From the NCBI RefSeq assembly GCF_048264025.1, contig NZ_JBLXDN010000004.1, forward strand, positions 1 through 64,000: a stretch of DNA of 64,000 bases. The letters run 5' to 3'. The notes below the pieces were generated by a model. It searched no databases and was not told the DNA's origin. It was given only the letters and a program-made list of their open reading frames with translations. Origin of the DNA: Nitrincola sp048264025. GTDB taxonomy: Bacteria; Pseudomonadota; Gammaproteobacteria; Pseudomonadales; Balneatricaceae. Shown one piece after another: positions 53,453 to 63,322 of the stretch. Position 1 is the first letter of the stretch. Every line of letters starts with the position of its first letter. The position numbers and the translations under genes are program-made.

Positions 53453-55560
53453 AATCAGACACAATGAACCGAGTATTTTCCATGCAGTTCAGAAAAACAC
53501 CTCGACAGTACACGACTGGGTACCTGACCCAGGCGATCAGAATGGCCCTAATAGGAGTGGTATGTGTGCCCATGCATACCGCCGTTCAAGCCAGCGATGT
53601 TAGTAGTCAGGTTACCAGCGTGTTCTATGATCCGGATACAGCTGTCGATCAGTTGCAACCCAACCGCACGGATATGCGCATTCCCCAGCGCATGCAGGGT
53701 CGTGTGGTGGTACGCGCGCCCCGTGCTGTTCGAGTGGATCCGGTGTTAACTGCACCGGTTGAAAATCTGGAGCAGCGGCGTTTCTCACTGGATGCTGTGC
53801 GCATGATTGACTCGCAGTTATTTGATGAGCAGGAGTTAATGGCAGTAATGACTCCCTGGACTGAGCGCCAGTTGTCCTTCGCCGAGTTTCAATTGGCAGC
53901 GCTGACACTCCTGGAACACTTGCGTGAGCATGGCCATCCTGATGCGGTGTTACGTTTTTCTCAACTTCAGTTTCTTGAAAATCAGCAAGTGGCTGTGGCG
54001 ATTGACGGTCTAACACCGACAGATAGCTATCAGGACGGTTCACCACGTATCCAGGTAGCTGGATTTGACGTGCAGGGCGTGACGCTGCTGGATAATGCTG
54101 TGGTTCAGTCTCACCTTGCCCCTTGGACGGGGCGGGCACTTAGCGTTGATGAATTGAGTGAAGCGGTTGAATCAGTTGCTCAGTTGCTGCGTGATCAGGG
54201 TTATGCCTTGGCGCAGGCCTGGTTGCCACCGCAGGAAATTACTGATGGCCAGGTTAAAATTGAGGTGCTGGAAGGGGTCGTAGACGGCGAATCCGGTCAT
54301 CAAGGTATTACTGTAGCAGATACTCAACGTATCAAGTCTGAGGTGATTGCGGCTTATCTGGCGGAAGGTGTAGTGGCAGATCAGCCACTTAACATCAATG
54401 CGTTGGAGCGTCAGGTACGCCTGCTGAACGAAATGCCGGGCATTCGCAGTGTTCAGACAGACCTGGCTCCTGGGTCTGTAGCGGGTACCACACAGGTCAT
54501 TGCTGAGGTTGAAGAAGACGCTCTCCTGACCTCGGCCGTCACGCTGGATAATTATGGCAGCAAATTCTCTGGTGAAGAGCGTCTGGGGTTAAACCTGAAC
54601 CTGAACAGTCCGATGGGCTATGGTGAGCAGTTTTTTGTCAATTATACTGGTTCTGAAGGAACCAATAGCTACAAGCTGGGCGTGCATGCCCCTGTGGGTT
54701 ACTCCGGTTTGCGCATGGGGGCATCCTATGCCGCAATGGATGTAAAGCTCAACGAGGGTAGTATTGCGCCGCTTAATCAGAGCAGTGACTCGGAGTCTTT
54801 CTCCCTATTTGCCAATTATCCACTGGCCCGTAGTGCGGCACGCAATATCGATCTGTTTGCCAGCCTGGATCATAAATCCTATCAAAACAACTACCCGGAT
54901 TTTGGTTTTTTTGACAATCAGCGTGATATTACCAGCCTGACAGTCGGTGCCAGTGGTAACCAGATAGACCGCTATCAAGGACGAACAGGTTGGGGTGTTT
55001 CCTTGACTCAGGGCGACTTGTCTTTGAAGGGCAGTGGTGACTCAAGCACTGAAGGCAGTTTCAGCAAGGGTAACTTCAATATTTCCAGACTGCAGGCTTT
55101 GCCAGCCGATCAATGGTTTGTTTATGCCAGTATGAGTGGGCAGCTAGCCAGTGGCAATCTTGATAGTGCCGAAAAATTTCAGCTAGGCGGACCGATGGGT
55201 GTACGCGCCTGGCCAGTAGGTGAAGCGATTGGTGATCATGGCTGGTTGGCCAATCTGGAACTGCGTCGCAATCTGGGTAATCACGGCGATGCTAATTTCG
55301 AAGCCTTTGGTTTTTATGATATCGGTGGCGTTACCCAGTATGCCAACTCAGCGGATGCTCCAGCCTATTCAGGTCCAAACACCTATGAACTTGGTGGCTA
55401 TGGTGTCGGGCTAAGCATGACTTACAGCGAAACAGGCAATGTACGTCTGGTGTATGCCCAGAAAGACCGTAGTAACCCCAACCCCACAGCCAGTGGCACA
55501 GACAGTGATGGCACTGATCAGTCAGGACGTATCTGGCTGATTGGTACCCTGTTATTCTGA
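53449..55560 (+). CDS. TpsB/FhaC/ShlB-family two-partner secretion transporter
   Basis: A 703-residue outer-membrane Omp85-superfamily protein that exports its TpsA partner. A long signal peptide (about 1-48) precedes a linker and POTRA-type domains: one near 87-165 and a clear POTRA_2 at about 180-275 (IQVAGFDVQGVTLLDNAVV), followed by another at about 280-355. The 16-strand barrel covers about 370-703, with GGPMGVRAWPVGEA near 588, the form of the VRGY/F motif in loop L6, and a terminal Phe. The ATG at 53449 overlaps the giant stop (ATGA); an in-frame TTG at 53440 is less likely. The target TpsA begins 14 bases downstream. Confidence 0.92.
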   Translation: MKSDTMNRVFSMQFRKTPRQYTTGYLTQAIRMALIGVVCVPMHTAVQASDVSSQVTSVFYDPDTAVDQLQPNRTDMRIPQRMQGRVVVRAPRAVRVDPVLTAPVENLEQRRFSLDAVRMIDSQLFDEQELMAVMTPWTERQLSFAEFQLAALTLLEHLREHGHPDAVLRFSQLQFLENQQVAVAIDGLTPTDSYQDGSPRIQVAGFDVQGVTLLDNAVVQSHLAPWTGRALSVDELSEAVESVAQLLRDQGYALAQAWLPPQEITDGQVKIEVLEGVVDGESGHQGITVADTQRIKSEVIAAYLAEGVVADQPLNINALERQVRLLNEMPGIRSVQTDLAPGSVAGTTQVIAEVEEDALLTSAVTLDNYGSKFSGEERLGLNLNLNSPMGYGEQFFVNYTGSEGTNSYKLGVHAPVGYSGLRMGASYAAMDVKLNEGSIAPLNQSSDSESFSLFANYPLARSAARNIDLFASLDHKSYQNNYPDFGFFDNQRDITSLTVGASGNQIDRYQGRTGWGVSLTQGDLSLKGSGDSSTEGSFSKGNFNISRLQALPADQWFVYASMSGQLASGNLDSAEKFQLGGPMGVRAWPVGEAIGDHGWLANLELRRNLGNHGDANFEAFGFYDIGGVTQYANSADAPAYSGPNTYELGGYGVGLSMTYSETGNVRLVYAQKDRSNPNPTASGTDSDGTDQSGRIWLIGTLLF

Positions 55561-55574
55561 TAGAGGCACAGAGA

Positions 55575-58500
55575 ATGAAAAAGAATAGAAAATACAACGC
55601 ATCGGTTCGGGCTTTTACCCCCCGACTGTTGCCACTGCTGATTGCCTCGGCCATATCACCGATGACGGCGATCGCTGCACCGGATGCCAATGAATTACCC
55701 AATGGGGGGCAAATAGTTCATGGGCAAGGGGCTATTTCCCAGGCGGGTAATGTGATGAATGTTCAACAGAACACGCAGAACATGATTACTAACTGGAACA
55801 GCTTCAACGTAGGTAGTCAGGCGACTGTGAACTTCCATCAGCCTGGTGCGAGTTCTACGGTGTTGAACCGGGTCACATCCGGTGATCCCAGCCAGATTCA
55901 TGGTCAGATCAATGCCAATGGTAATGTGATCATTGCTAACCCGGCTGGCGTCATGTTCGGGCAGTCGGCCCGCGTGGATGTCGGTGGCTTGATGGCAGCG
56001 GGTCAGGATATTGCTGATCAGGATTTTGTCGAAGGTAATCTGCAACTGGATAAGATGTCAGCCGGTGGACAGGTGATCAACCAGGGACAGATTCATACCC
56101 GAAGTGGTGGATTCGTAATTCTGGCGGCTGATCAGGTCAGTAATAGCGGACGCATCGAAGCCCCGGAAGGCACGGTGGCGTTGCTGGCTGGCGAGCAGGC
56201 GCGTGTAGAACTGACGGCAGGCGGGCTGATCGGTATTCGGGTGGATGGCGAAACCGCAACTGCCGCCATTCAAAACACGGGTGTGCTGGTATCCGACGGT
56301 GGCAAGGTTCTCATTCAGAGTCGACAGGCCACCGGTGCCTTGGCGGCTGCTGTCAATCAGACGGGTATTATCCGTGCTAATTCAGTGGCTGAAAATGAAG
56401 GGCGCATCATTATTGACGGGGGGCAGGGCGATGTGCTGCTGGCGGGCAGGGTTGAAGCAACTGGTCTTGAACCCGATCTGTCCGGAGGCTATATCAGTGC
56501 CACAGGTGACCGGGTGCTGGTCAGTGGTGAACTGGATGCCAGTGGCGCCAATGCTGGTGGCGAGGTTTATCTGGGAGGTGGTTGGCAAGGGCAGGATGCT
56601 GCGATTGCTGAAGCACGTCAGGTACATATCGAGATGGGGGCACGGGTAACTGCCGATGCTACGGTGGAAGGTGATGGTGGACAGATAGCGCTCTGGTCTT
56701 CTGAAGTGACCACCCATGCCGGGGTTATTTCAGCACGTGGTGCCGGTGATGGACAAGGCGGTGCAGTCGAAACTTCCAGTCGCGGTGCTTTGGGTGTGAC
56801 GGGTGAGGTGGATGTGTCTGCAACCACGGGCCAGGGGGGCTTGTGGCTACTTGATCCTGAAAATATCACCGTGGTCACCCCAGGCGGTGTTAACTGGGAT
56901 GGAGCTGGCGCGGGAAATGTCAGTGTGAGTAACACCTCCATACAGAATACTCTCAATACCGGTGGTAACGTTATTCTTCAGGCCGATGACAGCATCACTA
57001 TTGCAGCCAATATTTCCAAAACATCGGGTGGTGATGCACGTCTGACATTTGATGCGGGTGGCAACATTACCCTGAACACGGGTATCGATATATCGGCTAC
57101 CACTGGACGGCTACATCTGGATTTCGGTACCACGTTACCCAGTACCGGCACGGCCTTCATTAATGGTCGACTGGCCACCAACGGTGGTACGGTCACTTTC
57201 TGGAAAGATGCCCAGATGGGGGCTTCCAATCCTGTCAGTACCCAAATCACCGGAATAGTGGGTGGCACAGGCCCTTATACCTCAGGTGATATCATCTTCA
57301 AACAGGATCTCTTGCTGGCGGCCAGTGATGCCAATGTCACCCTGGGCGCACAGGGACAATCTGACGGTGGTTTCACCGGTCTGGGTGGTGATATTCGTAT
57401 TGAGGGTGATATATACAGCGTAGAAGCAGCCAATCAGTTACTTCGACCTCAGTCCCTGACGCTGGATACGCGTGGCACATCAGCGGGTGCGATTGTATTG
57501 GGCAGTGACGCCAGTAATTTTGTTGGTGGCAACGGCCAGTCGGCCTTACGACAGCTAAGCTTTCTCGGTCCTCAGACAATTACCCTGAACGCCGGCCTGA
57601 TCAATCTGTTGTCACCCTCGGGTGCGGTGATCACTGCTGGATCGACATTGGGAACCCCCGAGTTACAGCTGAATGCCGCACATACCATAATAAATATTAA
57701 CGGTGGCACGGTATCCGGTGTCACTGGCTATACCGACTATGTGCAGGATACCTTTGATATTCGTGGAATGAGTACGGCGGAATCATTGGTGATCAATTCC
57801 GACCGTTCGATCAAGATTCTGAATCAGCAAATTGCTGCCGACAGAGCCGAAGGGATGGATGTGATCCTGAATCCCTTTGTTGCCGCTGATGCATTAGGTG
57901 GTGCTGTGATTATGCTGGAAGCTGCGATTCTCACTAACGGTGGCAATATTTTTCTCGGCGGTGCCTCGAACCTGACTAATGCCGGTGTGGTGAATAATGC
58001 TGATGTTGACCAGTTTGCCGCAGGTTTTGCCGGTGACAGTGACAGCCGTACCGATGGGGTGTTTCTGCAGAATGTCCAGTTGGACAGTCGTGGTACGGAT
58101 ACCGATGGACTGATCAATATCAGTGGCCGAGCGCCTTTGGCGCAATCAGCCGGTGCCGGGGTGCGTATTGCCGGTGCGGCGACACGGATTGAGTCGGGCC
58201 GTAATGATATACAGGTGATTGGGCGTGTTACTACCCAGACCAATGCCGGTAATAAAGACGGTGTTATTATTGGTGAAGGCAGTGCGGCACGCTCATTGCT
58301 GGCGACCAGCAGCGGTAATCTGATTGTTGAAGGTGATGCGTCTGCCGTGGTGAATCCAAGCGGTGGTACCCGTTATAACGGCTTGATGCTGTCTTCCGGG
58401 GTGCTGTTGCGTACCGAGACAGGTGATATACAGTTAACCGGGCGCGGTGGTGGTGGCAACCAGAACTTTATTCAGGAGAACCATGGTATTCGCATGGAAG

Positions 58501-61500
58501 ACCTGAATACCAGTGTGATTTCCGAATCTGGTAATATTCTGCTGTTGGGCGCTTCGGGTGGCAAAACCTCTGATCAAGGGGAAAACAGCTATGGCATCTA
58601 TGCTGCTGGTAATGCCATGTACATTGGCCGGGATCAGAACCGCAGTACCGCCGCAGGAGATATCGTCTTCGTAGGTGACTCCATGCAGTTCGTCAACACC
58701 TCAGATCAGCGTCTGCAGGTGTCTAGCAGTGGTCACCTGGTCATTCGTCCCGAGCATGACGACACCAATATCCATCTGGGCAATGCCGGCACCCGCCCCG
58801 AACTAAATGGGGTCAGTACCCTTTATTTAGGCGAGAACTGGTTTAACGGCAGTGCCCTGGGGGTGTTTCTGCCAGGACCAGTGATCACAGCCAGTAATGT
58901 ATCCACTAATGTGCAGCAACTCTCTATACAGGGTAATGCTGGTGGTGCTTTCACTCTGGTTATCGGTGAGCAGGAAACCGCGGCCATTACCTATACCACT
59001 AACCTGACAGATCTACGTGATCAGATTCAGGCCGCTATACAGGGGATAACCGGACATGAGGGAGCCACTGTCAGTATTTCCGGTAGTAACTTACGGATTA
59101 ACTTTACCGCTGCTCCCGCCAGTCTAGTGGTCGCTGGTGGCGATACCCGCGGCTTTGAAGCGATCACGTTGGGCCGCAGTGATCTGACCGGCCAGATTCA
59201 AGTGAATGCACCCACGACTTTCCGTGATGATGTGACGTTTTTGAGTGGCACGCATGGCAGCGACTATCAGGCCAATATGGTCATTAATTCGGCATTGACC
59301 GTACAACGTCAACCCAATTCAACCCAGCATGGATTGCTGACACTGGTAGCGAATGCTTTGGATAAACGAGCGTTGGTGGCCAAAGGGTTGATTACAGCCA
59401 ATCAACTTAATTTGCTGGGCGCAGGTCAGTTTATAGCGACTGCCAGTAACCAGATTGCAGGTTTCTCCGCCGAGGTGGAAGGTGATGTCACACTGCGTAA
59501 CAACCAGTCACTTCAGATTACAGAAAATGAATCACTCTGGCTGGATGCTATCGATTATGCGGGTAATCCGGTTCTGACCACCCCCACCGCTCAGACAACC
59601 ACAGGTATTACCCTGACCGGTGGTCGACAGCTTGAAGTGCTGCTGGATACAGGTGATTTACGCCAGTCAGAAAATGTTTTCGTTGAAAGTGGCAAAGTCA
59701 GCCTGGTGACCGGTGGTGGACGTATTATTCAGGAAAATAATGCCATTATTCGTGCTGCTAACCTTTGGTTATCAGCTACTACGGGCATTTCAGCGTTACA
59801 CAGTGATAATGAAATCGACGCCTTGGCGGGCAACTTTACTGGTAGCGCCGGGCTAGAATTTAGCAATGCTCAGACGCTGTCGATAGACGGAGTGTCGATT
59901 GATCAATATCGTGCTGATACCGCTTCAACCAGTCTGGAAGGACAAGTGAATACCACCGAGTCAGATCGAAATGGTCTGCGTGGCGCCACTGGCGCCAGTG
60001 GTGGCACACTGGCAGTTGTTGTCAGACAGGGAGATTTGTTACAGGGTGCGACTGAAGGTAGTTCGCAGTTACGGGCACAGCGAGCGGTGCTGCTGGCTGA
60101 CCAAGGTAGCCTGTTGCTACAGAATCAAACCAATCAAATCAGTATATTAACTGCCAAAGTGAATGCTGATAATGAGGATATAACCGTGTTCAATGCCCAG
60201 GCGATGACGCTTGGTAGTGTCACCGGGCTATCTGAAGCTCTCATTACTGGCGGCACTCAAGTAGGCGCTCAGGCAGCTGAGGGTGGTAATATCACCCTGG
60301 CGACAGTCAATGGCACCTTGACGGTAGCACGAGATGTGATGACGCTTGGCAGTGGAAATATCGATTTGCGTGCCGGTGGCACAGCGTCAAATCTAGCCAT
60401 TGTGCCGGAGTCTGGTCAGCTTGCTTCGATCAGCAGTGGCAGCGGACAGATACAGCTGTTGGCCGGGCAAAGTATTACTACGCAATCCACCAGCGATGCT
60501 AGCGCTGAAGTGAGCACTGCTGGCAATGTAATGCTACAGGCGGGCAGTGCGATAGGTTCTCAACAGAATCGAATCGAACTATCCGGTGTCGATACCCTGG
60601 CAGCCACGGCAGGTAATGGCAGCATTTGGCTGCGCAGTCTCGGTACAGATCCAATAATATTGGGTCAAGTGAATGCATTGAATTCGGCTCAGTTAGTCGG
60701 TGGTGCGGTCACTGATCTTGCTGGACTGATTACACAGCAGGGTAATGGTAATATCACCCTGACCACTCAGGGCGGTGATATTCGTGTGGTGTCAGCGCTG
60801 AATGCCAATGGCAGTGGTTATGTTGATTTGCGCACAGCGGGCACAGGTAATATTGACATCAATGGCGCGACAATTACCTCTGCAACCGGGACGCTGCAGT
60901 TGGTTGCGGGTGGGGCTATTGGTACCAATACTCTGACCGGTACTCAGGCAGAGCTGGCGACAGCCGGTCAGGTGTTGCTGAGTAGTGGCGGTCAGATAGG
61001 CACAGAAACCCAGCGCATCGAGATCGCCAGTGCCGCTCAGTTGGCCTCTCAGAGTCTTGGCAGTCAGTTTATTGCGCATAGCGGTGATGATCTGGCGATC
61101 AGTCAGGTTAATGCTGTTAATAGCAGCAGTGAGCTGGATAGGAGTGTCACCTCACTCAGTGGCATGAACGCCGGTCAGGGCAGTGTAATCGATCTGGATG
61201 TAGATCAGGCACTGTCACTGAATGCGGGTATCAGCACAACAACGACTGCTGGCATTGTCCGACTGGCGGCTGCCAGCATCAGTCAGTTAGTCGACAGTGG
61301 TAGCGAAATCTTGACGCAGGGTCTGCAACTGATTTCCCGTGTCGGCGATCTGCGCTTGGAAAACACCCACAACAGTGTGACAACACTGGCGGCCCGTGCT
61401 GCAGCGGGAGCCAGTTATACCAACCTTGGAAACTTGCAGGTTGATACGGTTTCTGGGGTGCAGGGCATCACAGCGGCCACAGATATTACCCTTCGCAGTG

Positions 61501-62990
61501 TCGAAGGTGATTTGACCCTGCTGCAAGCGCTGGAGGCTGATCAAGCGGCTGGTGTGATTACCCTGCAAGCGTTGCAAGGGGGTGTCCAGTCAGGCAATGC
61601 AGCCATCAGCACCGACGCCTTGAGACTGGTTGCGGCCCAGAGCAGCGATCTGAGTCATGCCGGCAATCAACTAAACCGTGTGGCGGTGCAGTTGTCGCAG
61701 ACTCATGCCGACTTCGAGTTAGTGAACCAGAGCGGTTTTACCCTTGACAGGGTGATCACCAGTCTTGGGCACAGCGAGAGCCAGGGGCAAACGGATGGCA
61801 TTCTCACCGCCGGTGGGAATATAAACCTGCGGATTAGTGGTAGCGGGGATCTGCAACTCGCACAACAGCTATCCACGGGTTCTCGACAGCAAGGACGTGT
61901 CAGCTTAAACGCTGCAGATGGCTCTTTACTGCGCACGGCAACCGCTGGAATGATTACTGCTAATCAGCTGCAATTGCAGGCAAGTGGGGATGCGCTGCTG
62001 ACGCAGCCGCAGAATGCGCTGAATACAGCTTCTACAACACTCTTCCGTACCGAAAATGCCAATCAGGTAGCAGTTTTGGCAGCAGACCTGGGCGGCGACC
62101 TAATGTTTGCGGGTCTGGGGAGTCTGGAAGTTGGCCAGGTGCTGACGGATGGTGTTCAGGCTGATAATGTCTGGATACGTGCTCAGCAGGATCTCAGGCT
62201 GACTCAATCGGTAGTTGCTGACGCGACTGGATTGCGTCCAGTGATATTGTCGGCGGGTAATCAATTTTTCAACCAGACGGGTCAGGGTACTGATGCAATT
62301 CAGGCTCAGGGTGGGTGGTTGATCTATGAGCAGAGCGTCAATGGCTTTACCCAGCGGCTGGCTGGGTTGGTACCCGATTTCAGCTTTTTCAGCACTAGCT
62401 ACGAACTGCAACGTCCAGGCAATGTTAGCTTGATGGGTAACGGTTATCTGGTGGGTACGCCGATTGCCGATCCAGAACAGTATCTGCGTCTTCCGGGAAC
62501 AGAGAACAACACCAGTGGTAACCCTTTGACAGAGGGTGCAGCGTCTCAGCAGCCCAGTCCTTTGCTGGTATCCCTGGCACCGGTTATCGAGTCAGATCCA
62601 GATACCAGCTATGGCATGACGCTGTCGGTACTGCCTGCCGAAAGCGGATTTGCCAGTCTGACAACCCACTCAACGGGTGGACGTACCCTGGTAGCGCCTG
62701 TCGCTATGCAGGTTAGTGCGGATAAGCCGTTCCAGACCTTGCTGGGTCGTATACTGGGCGATGCAGAGTTGATTGGTGTTTCGCTGGTTGACGGTTCGCC
62801 ATTACCGGATACACTGCAACTGCTGGGTAAGGGGCCTTCATTGCGACTGGTTGGCAGCCTGCCTTTGAGCAGCTCACCGTTGTTTATACGACTGGCCATG
62901 CAGCATCCGCACAGCGGTGAACCACAATGGGTGGATATCCTGATTGAGATCACTGCGCCTGAAGACGACACTGAAACAACAATTATCTAA
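55575..62990 (+). CDS. TpsA filamentous-haemagglutinin-like exoprotein
   Basis: A 2471-residue secreted protein. A signal peptide (about 1-35, cleavage near AIA/APD) leads into the TPS domain (about 36-290), with QxNxxxM-type start QQNTQNMITNWNSF and NPAGVMFG at 122-129, a variant of the NPNGI motif read by TpsB. WLLDPENITV near 428 is common just after this domain in FHA-like adhesins. The rest is right-handed beta-helix-like repeats rich in Gly, Asn, Thr and Ile, plus a module near 1112-1190 shared with the giant protein. No C-terminal toxin or cysteine hook is seen. It follows tpsB by 14 bases with GAGG upstream. Adhesion or matrix function is inferred. Confidence 0.93.
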   Translation: MKKNRKYNASVRAFTPRLLPLLIASAISPMTAIAAPDANELPNGGQIVHGQGAISQAGNVMNVQQNTQNMITNWNSFNVGSQATVNFHQPGASSTVLNRVTSGDPSQIHGQINANGNVIIANPAGVMFGQSARVDVGGLMAAGQDIADQDFVEGNLQLDKMSAGGQVINQGQIHTRSGGFVILAADQVSNSGRIEAPEGTVALLAGEQARVELTAGGLIGIRVDGETATAAIQNTGVLVSDGGKVLIQSRQATGALAAAVNQTGIIRANSVAENEGRIIIDGGQGDVLLAGRVEATGLEPDLSGGYISATGDRVLVSGELDASGANAGGEVYLGGGWQGQDAAIAEARQVHIEMGARVTADATVEGDGGQIALWSSEVTTHAGVISARGAGDGQGGAVETSSRGALGVTGEVDVSATTGQGGLWLLDPENITVVTPGGVNWDGAGAGNVSVSNTSIQNTLNTGGNVILQADDSITIAANISKTSGGDARLTFDAGGNITLNTGIDISATTGRLHLDFGTTLPSTGTAFINGRLATNGGTVTFWKDAQMGASNPVSTQITGIVGGTGPYTSGDIIFKQDLLLAASDANVTLGAQGQSDGGFTGLGGDIRIEGDIYSVEAANQLLRPQSLTLDTRGTSAGAIVLGSDASNFVGGNGQSALRQLSFLGPQTITLNAGLINLLSPSGAVITAGSTLGTPELQLNAAHTIININGGTVSGVTGYTDYVQDTFDIRGMSTAESLVINSDRSIKILNQQIAADRAEGMDVILNPFVAADALGGAVIMLEAAILTNGGNIFLGGASNLTNAGVVNNADVDQFAAGFAGDSDSRTDGVFLQNVQLDSRGTDTDGLINISGRAPLAQSAGAGVRIAGAATRIESGRNDIQVIGRVTTQTNAGNKDGVIIGEGSAARSLLATSSGNLIVEGDASAVVNPSGGTRYNGLMLSSGVLLRTETGDIQLTGRGGGGNQNFIQENHGIRMEDLNTSVISESGNILLLGASGGKTSDQGENSYGIYAAGNAMYIGRDQNRSTAAGDIVFVGDSMQFVNTSDQRLQVSSSGHLVIRPEHDDTNIHLGNAGTRPELNGVSTLYLGENWFNGSALGVFLPGPVITASNVSTNVQQLSIQGNAGGAFTLVIGEQETAAITYTTNLTDLRDQIQAAIQGITGHEGATVSISGSNLRINFTAAPASLVVAGGDTRGFEAITLGRSDLTGQIQVNAPTTFRDDVTFLSGTHGSDYQANMVINSALTVQRQPNSTQHGLLTLVANALDKRALVAKGLITANQLNLLGAGQFIATASNQIAGFSAEVEGDVTLRNNQSLQITENESLWLDAIDYAGNPVLTTPTAQTTTGITLTGGRQLEVLLDTGDLRQSENVFVESGKVSLVTGGGRIIQENNAIIRAANLWLSATTGISALHSDNEIDALAGNFTGSAGLEFSNAQTLSIDGVSIDQYRADTASTSLEGQVNTTESDRNGLRGATGASGGTLAVVVRQGDLLQGATEGSSQLRAQRAVLLADQGSLLLQNQTNQISILTAKVNADNEDITVFNAQAMTLGSVTGLSEALITGGTQVGAQAAEGGNITLATVNGTLTVARDVMTLGSGNIDLRAGGTASNLAIVPESGQLASISSGSGQIQLLAGQSITTQSTSDASAEVSTAGNVMLQAGSAIGSQQNRIELSGVDTLAATAGNGSIWLRSLGTDPIILGQVNALNSAQLVGGAVTDLAGLITQQGNGNITLTTQGGDIRVVSALNANGSGYVDLRTAGTGNIDINGATITSATGTLQLVAGGAIGTNTLTGTQAELATAGQVLLSSGGQIGTETQRIEIASAAQLASQSLGSQFIAHSGDDLAISQVNAVNSSSELDRSVTSLSGMNAGQGSVIDLDVDQALSLNAGISTTTTAGIVRLAAASISQLVDSGSEILTQGLQLISRVGDLRLENTHNSVTTLAARAAAGASYTNLGNLQVDTVSGVQGITAATDITLRSVEGDLTLLQALEADQAAGVITLQALQGGVQSGNAAISTDALRLVAAQSSDLSHAGNQLNRVAVQLSQTHADFELVNQSGFTLDRVITSLGHSESQGQTDGILTAGGNINLRISGSGDLQLAQQLSTGSRQQGRVSLNAADGSLLRTATAGMITANQLQLQASGDALLTQPQNALNTASTTLFRTENANQVAVLAADLGGDLMFAGLGSLEVGQVLTDGVQADNVWIRAQQDLRLTQSVVADATGLRPVILSAGNQFFNQTGQGTDAIQAQGGWLIYEQSVNGFTQRLAGLVPDFSFFSTSYELQRPGNVSLMGNGYLVGTPIADPEQYLRLPGTENNTSGNPLTEGAASQQPSPLLVSLAPVIESDPDTSYGMTLSVLPAESGFASLTTHSTGGRTLVAPVAMQVSADKPFQTLLGRILGDAELIGVSLVDGSPLPDTLQLLGKGPSLRLVGSLPLSSSPLFIRLAMQHPHSGEPQWVDILIEITAPEDDTETTII

Positions 62991-63012
62991 CAGCACCCTA
63001 GAGGATCAATGC

Positions 63013-63315
63013 ATGAGTGATGAAAACGAACTGAAATCAGCCGCACAAGCTAACCCTGCCCAGTCGCCCAAAATCCACTGGGACGACAGTGAAATGCAGA
63101 CTAACTATTCCAATGTCTGCAATGTCATGGGTACGCGTGAGGAGATCATGTTGCTGTTCGGTTCCAATCAGGCCTGGCAAACGGGTCAGACCGAAGTGAA
63201 GGTTAAATTATCCAATCGTATTCTGCTGACACCCCATGCGGCGAAACGCCTCAAGGTATTGCTGGAAATGGGCCTGAAAGAATATGAAACCAGATTCGGT
63301 GAAGTCAAACTCTGA
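63013..63315 (+). CDS. DUF3467 family protein
   Basis: A 100-residue cytoplasmic protein starting at the ATG at 63013 (GAGG nine bases upstream; the frame is open further left but overlaps tpsA). The family motif is visible: YSNVCNVMGTREEIMLLFG and LTPHAAKRLKVLL. The role is unknown; DUF3467 resembles a small beta-rich fold found across bacteria. It starts 22 bases after tpsA and precedes a GAF-like gene, so it belongs to the secretion operon. Confidence 0.85.
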   Translation: MSDENELKSAAQANPAQSPKIHWDDSEMQTNYSNVCNVMGTREEIMLLFGSNQAWQTGQTEVKVKLSNRILLTPHAAKRLKVLLEMGLKEYETRFGEVKL

Positions 63316-63322
63316 TATTGCT

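Noticed and set aside
62944..63012. Earlier start for the DUF3467 gene
   Set aside because: The upstream 23 codons overlap the end of tpsA and do not resemble the family; ATG 63013 has GAGG upstream.
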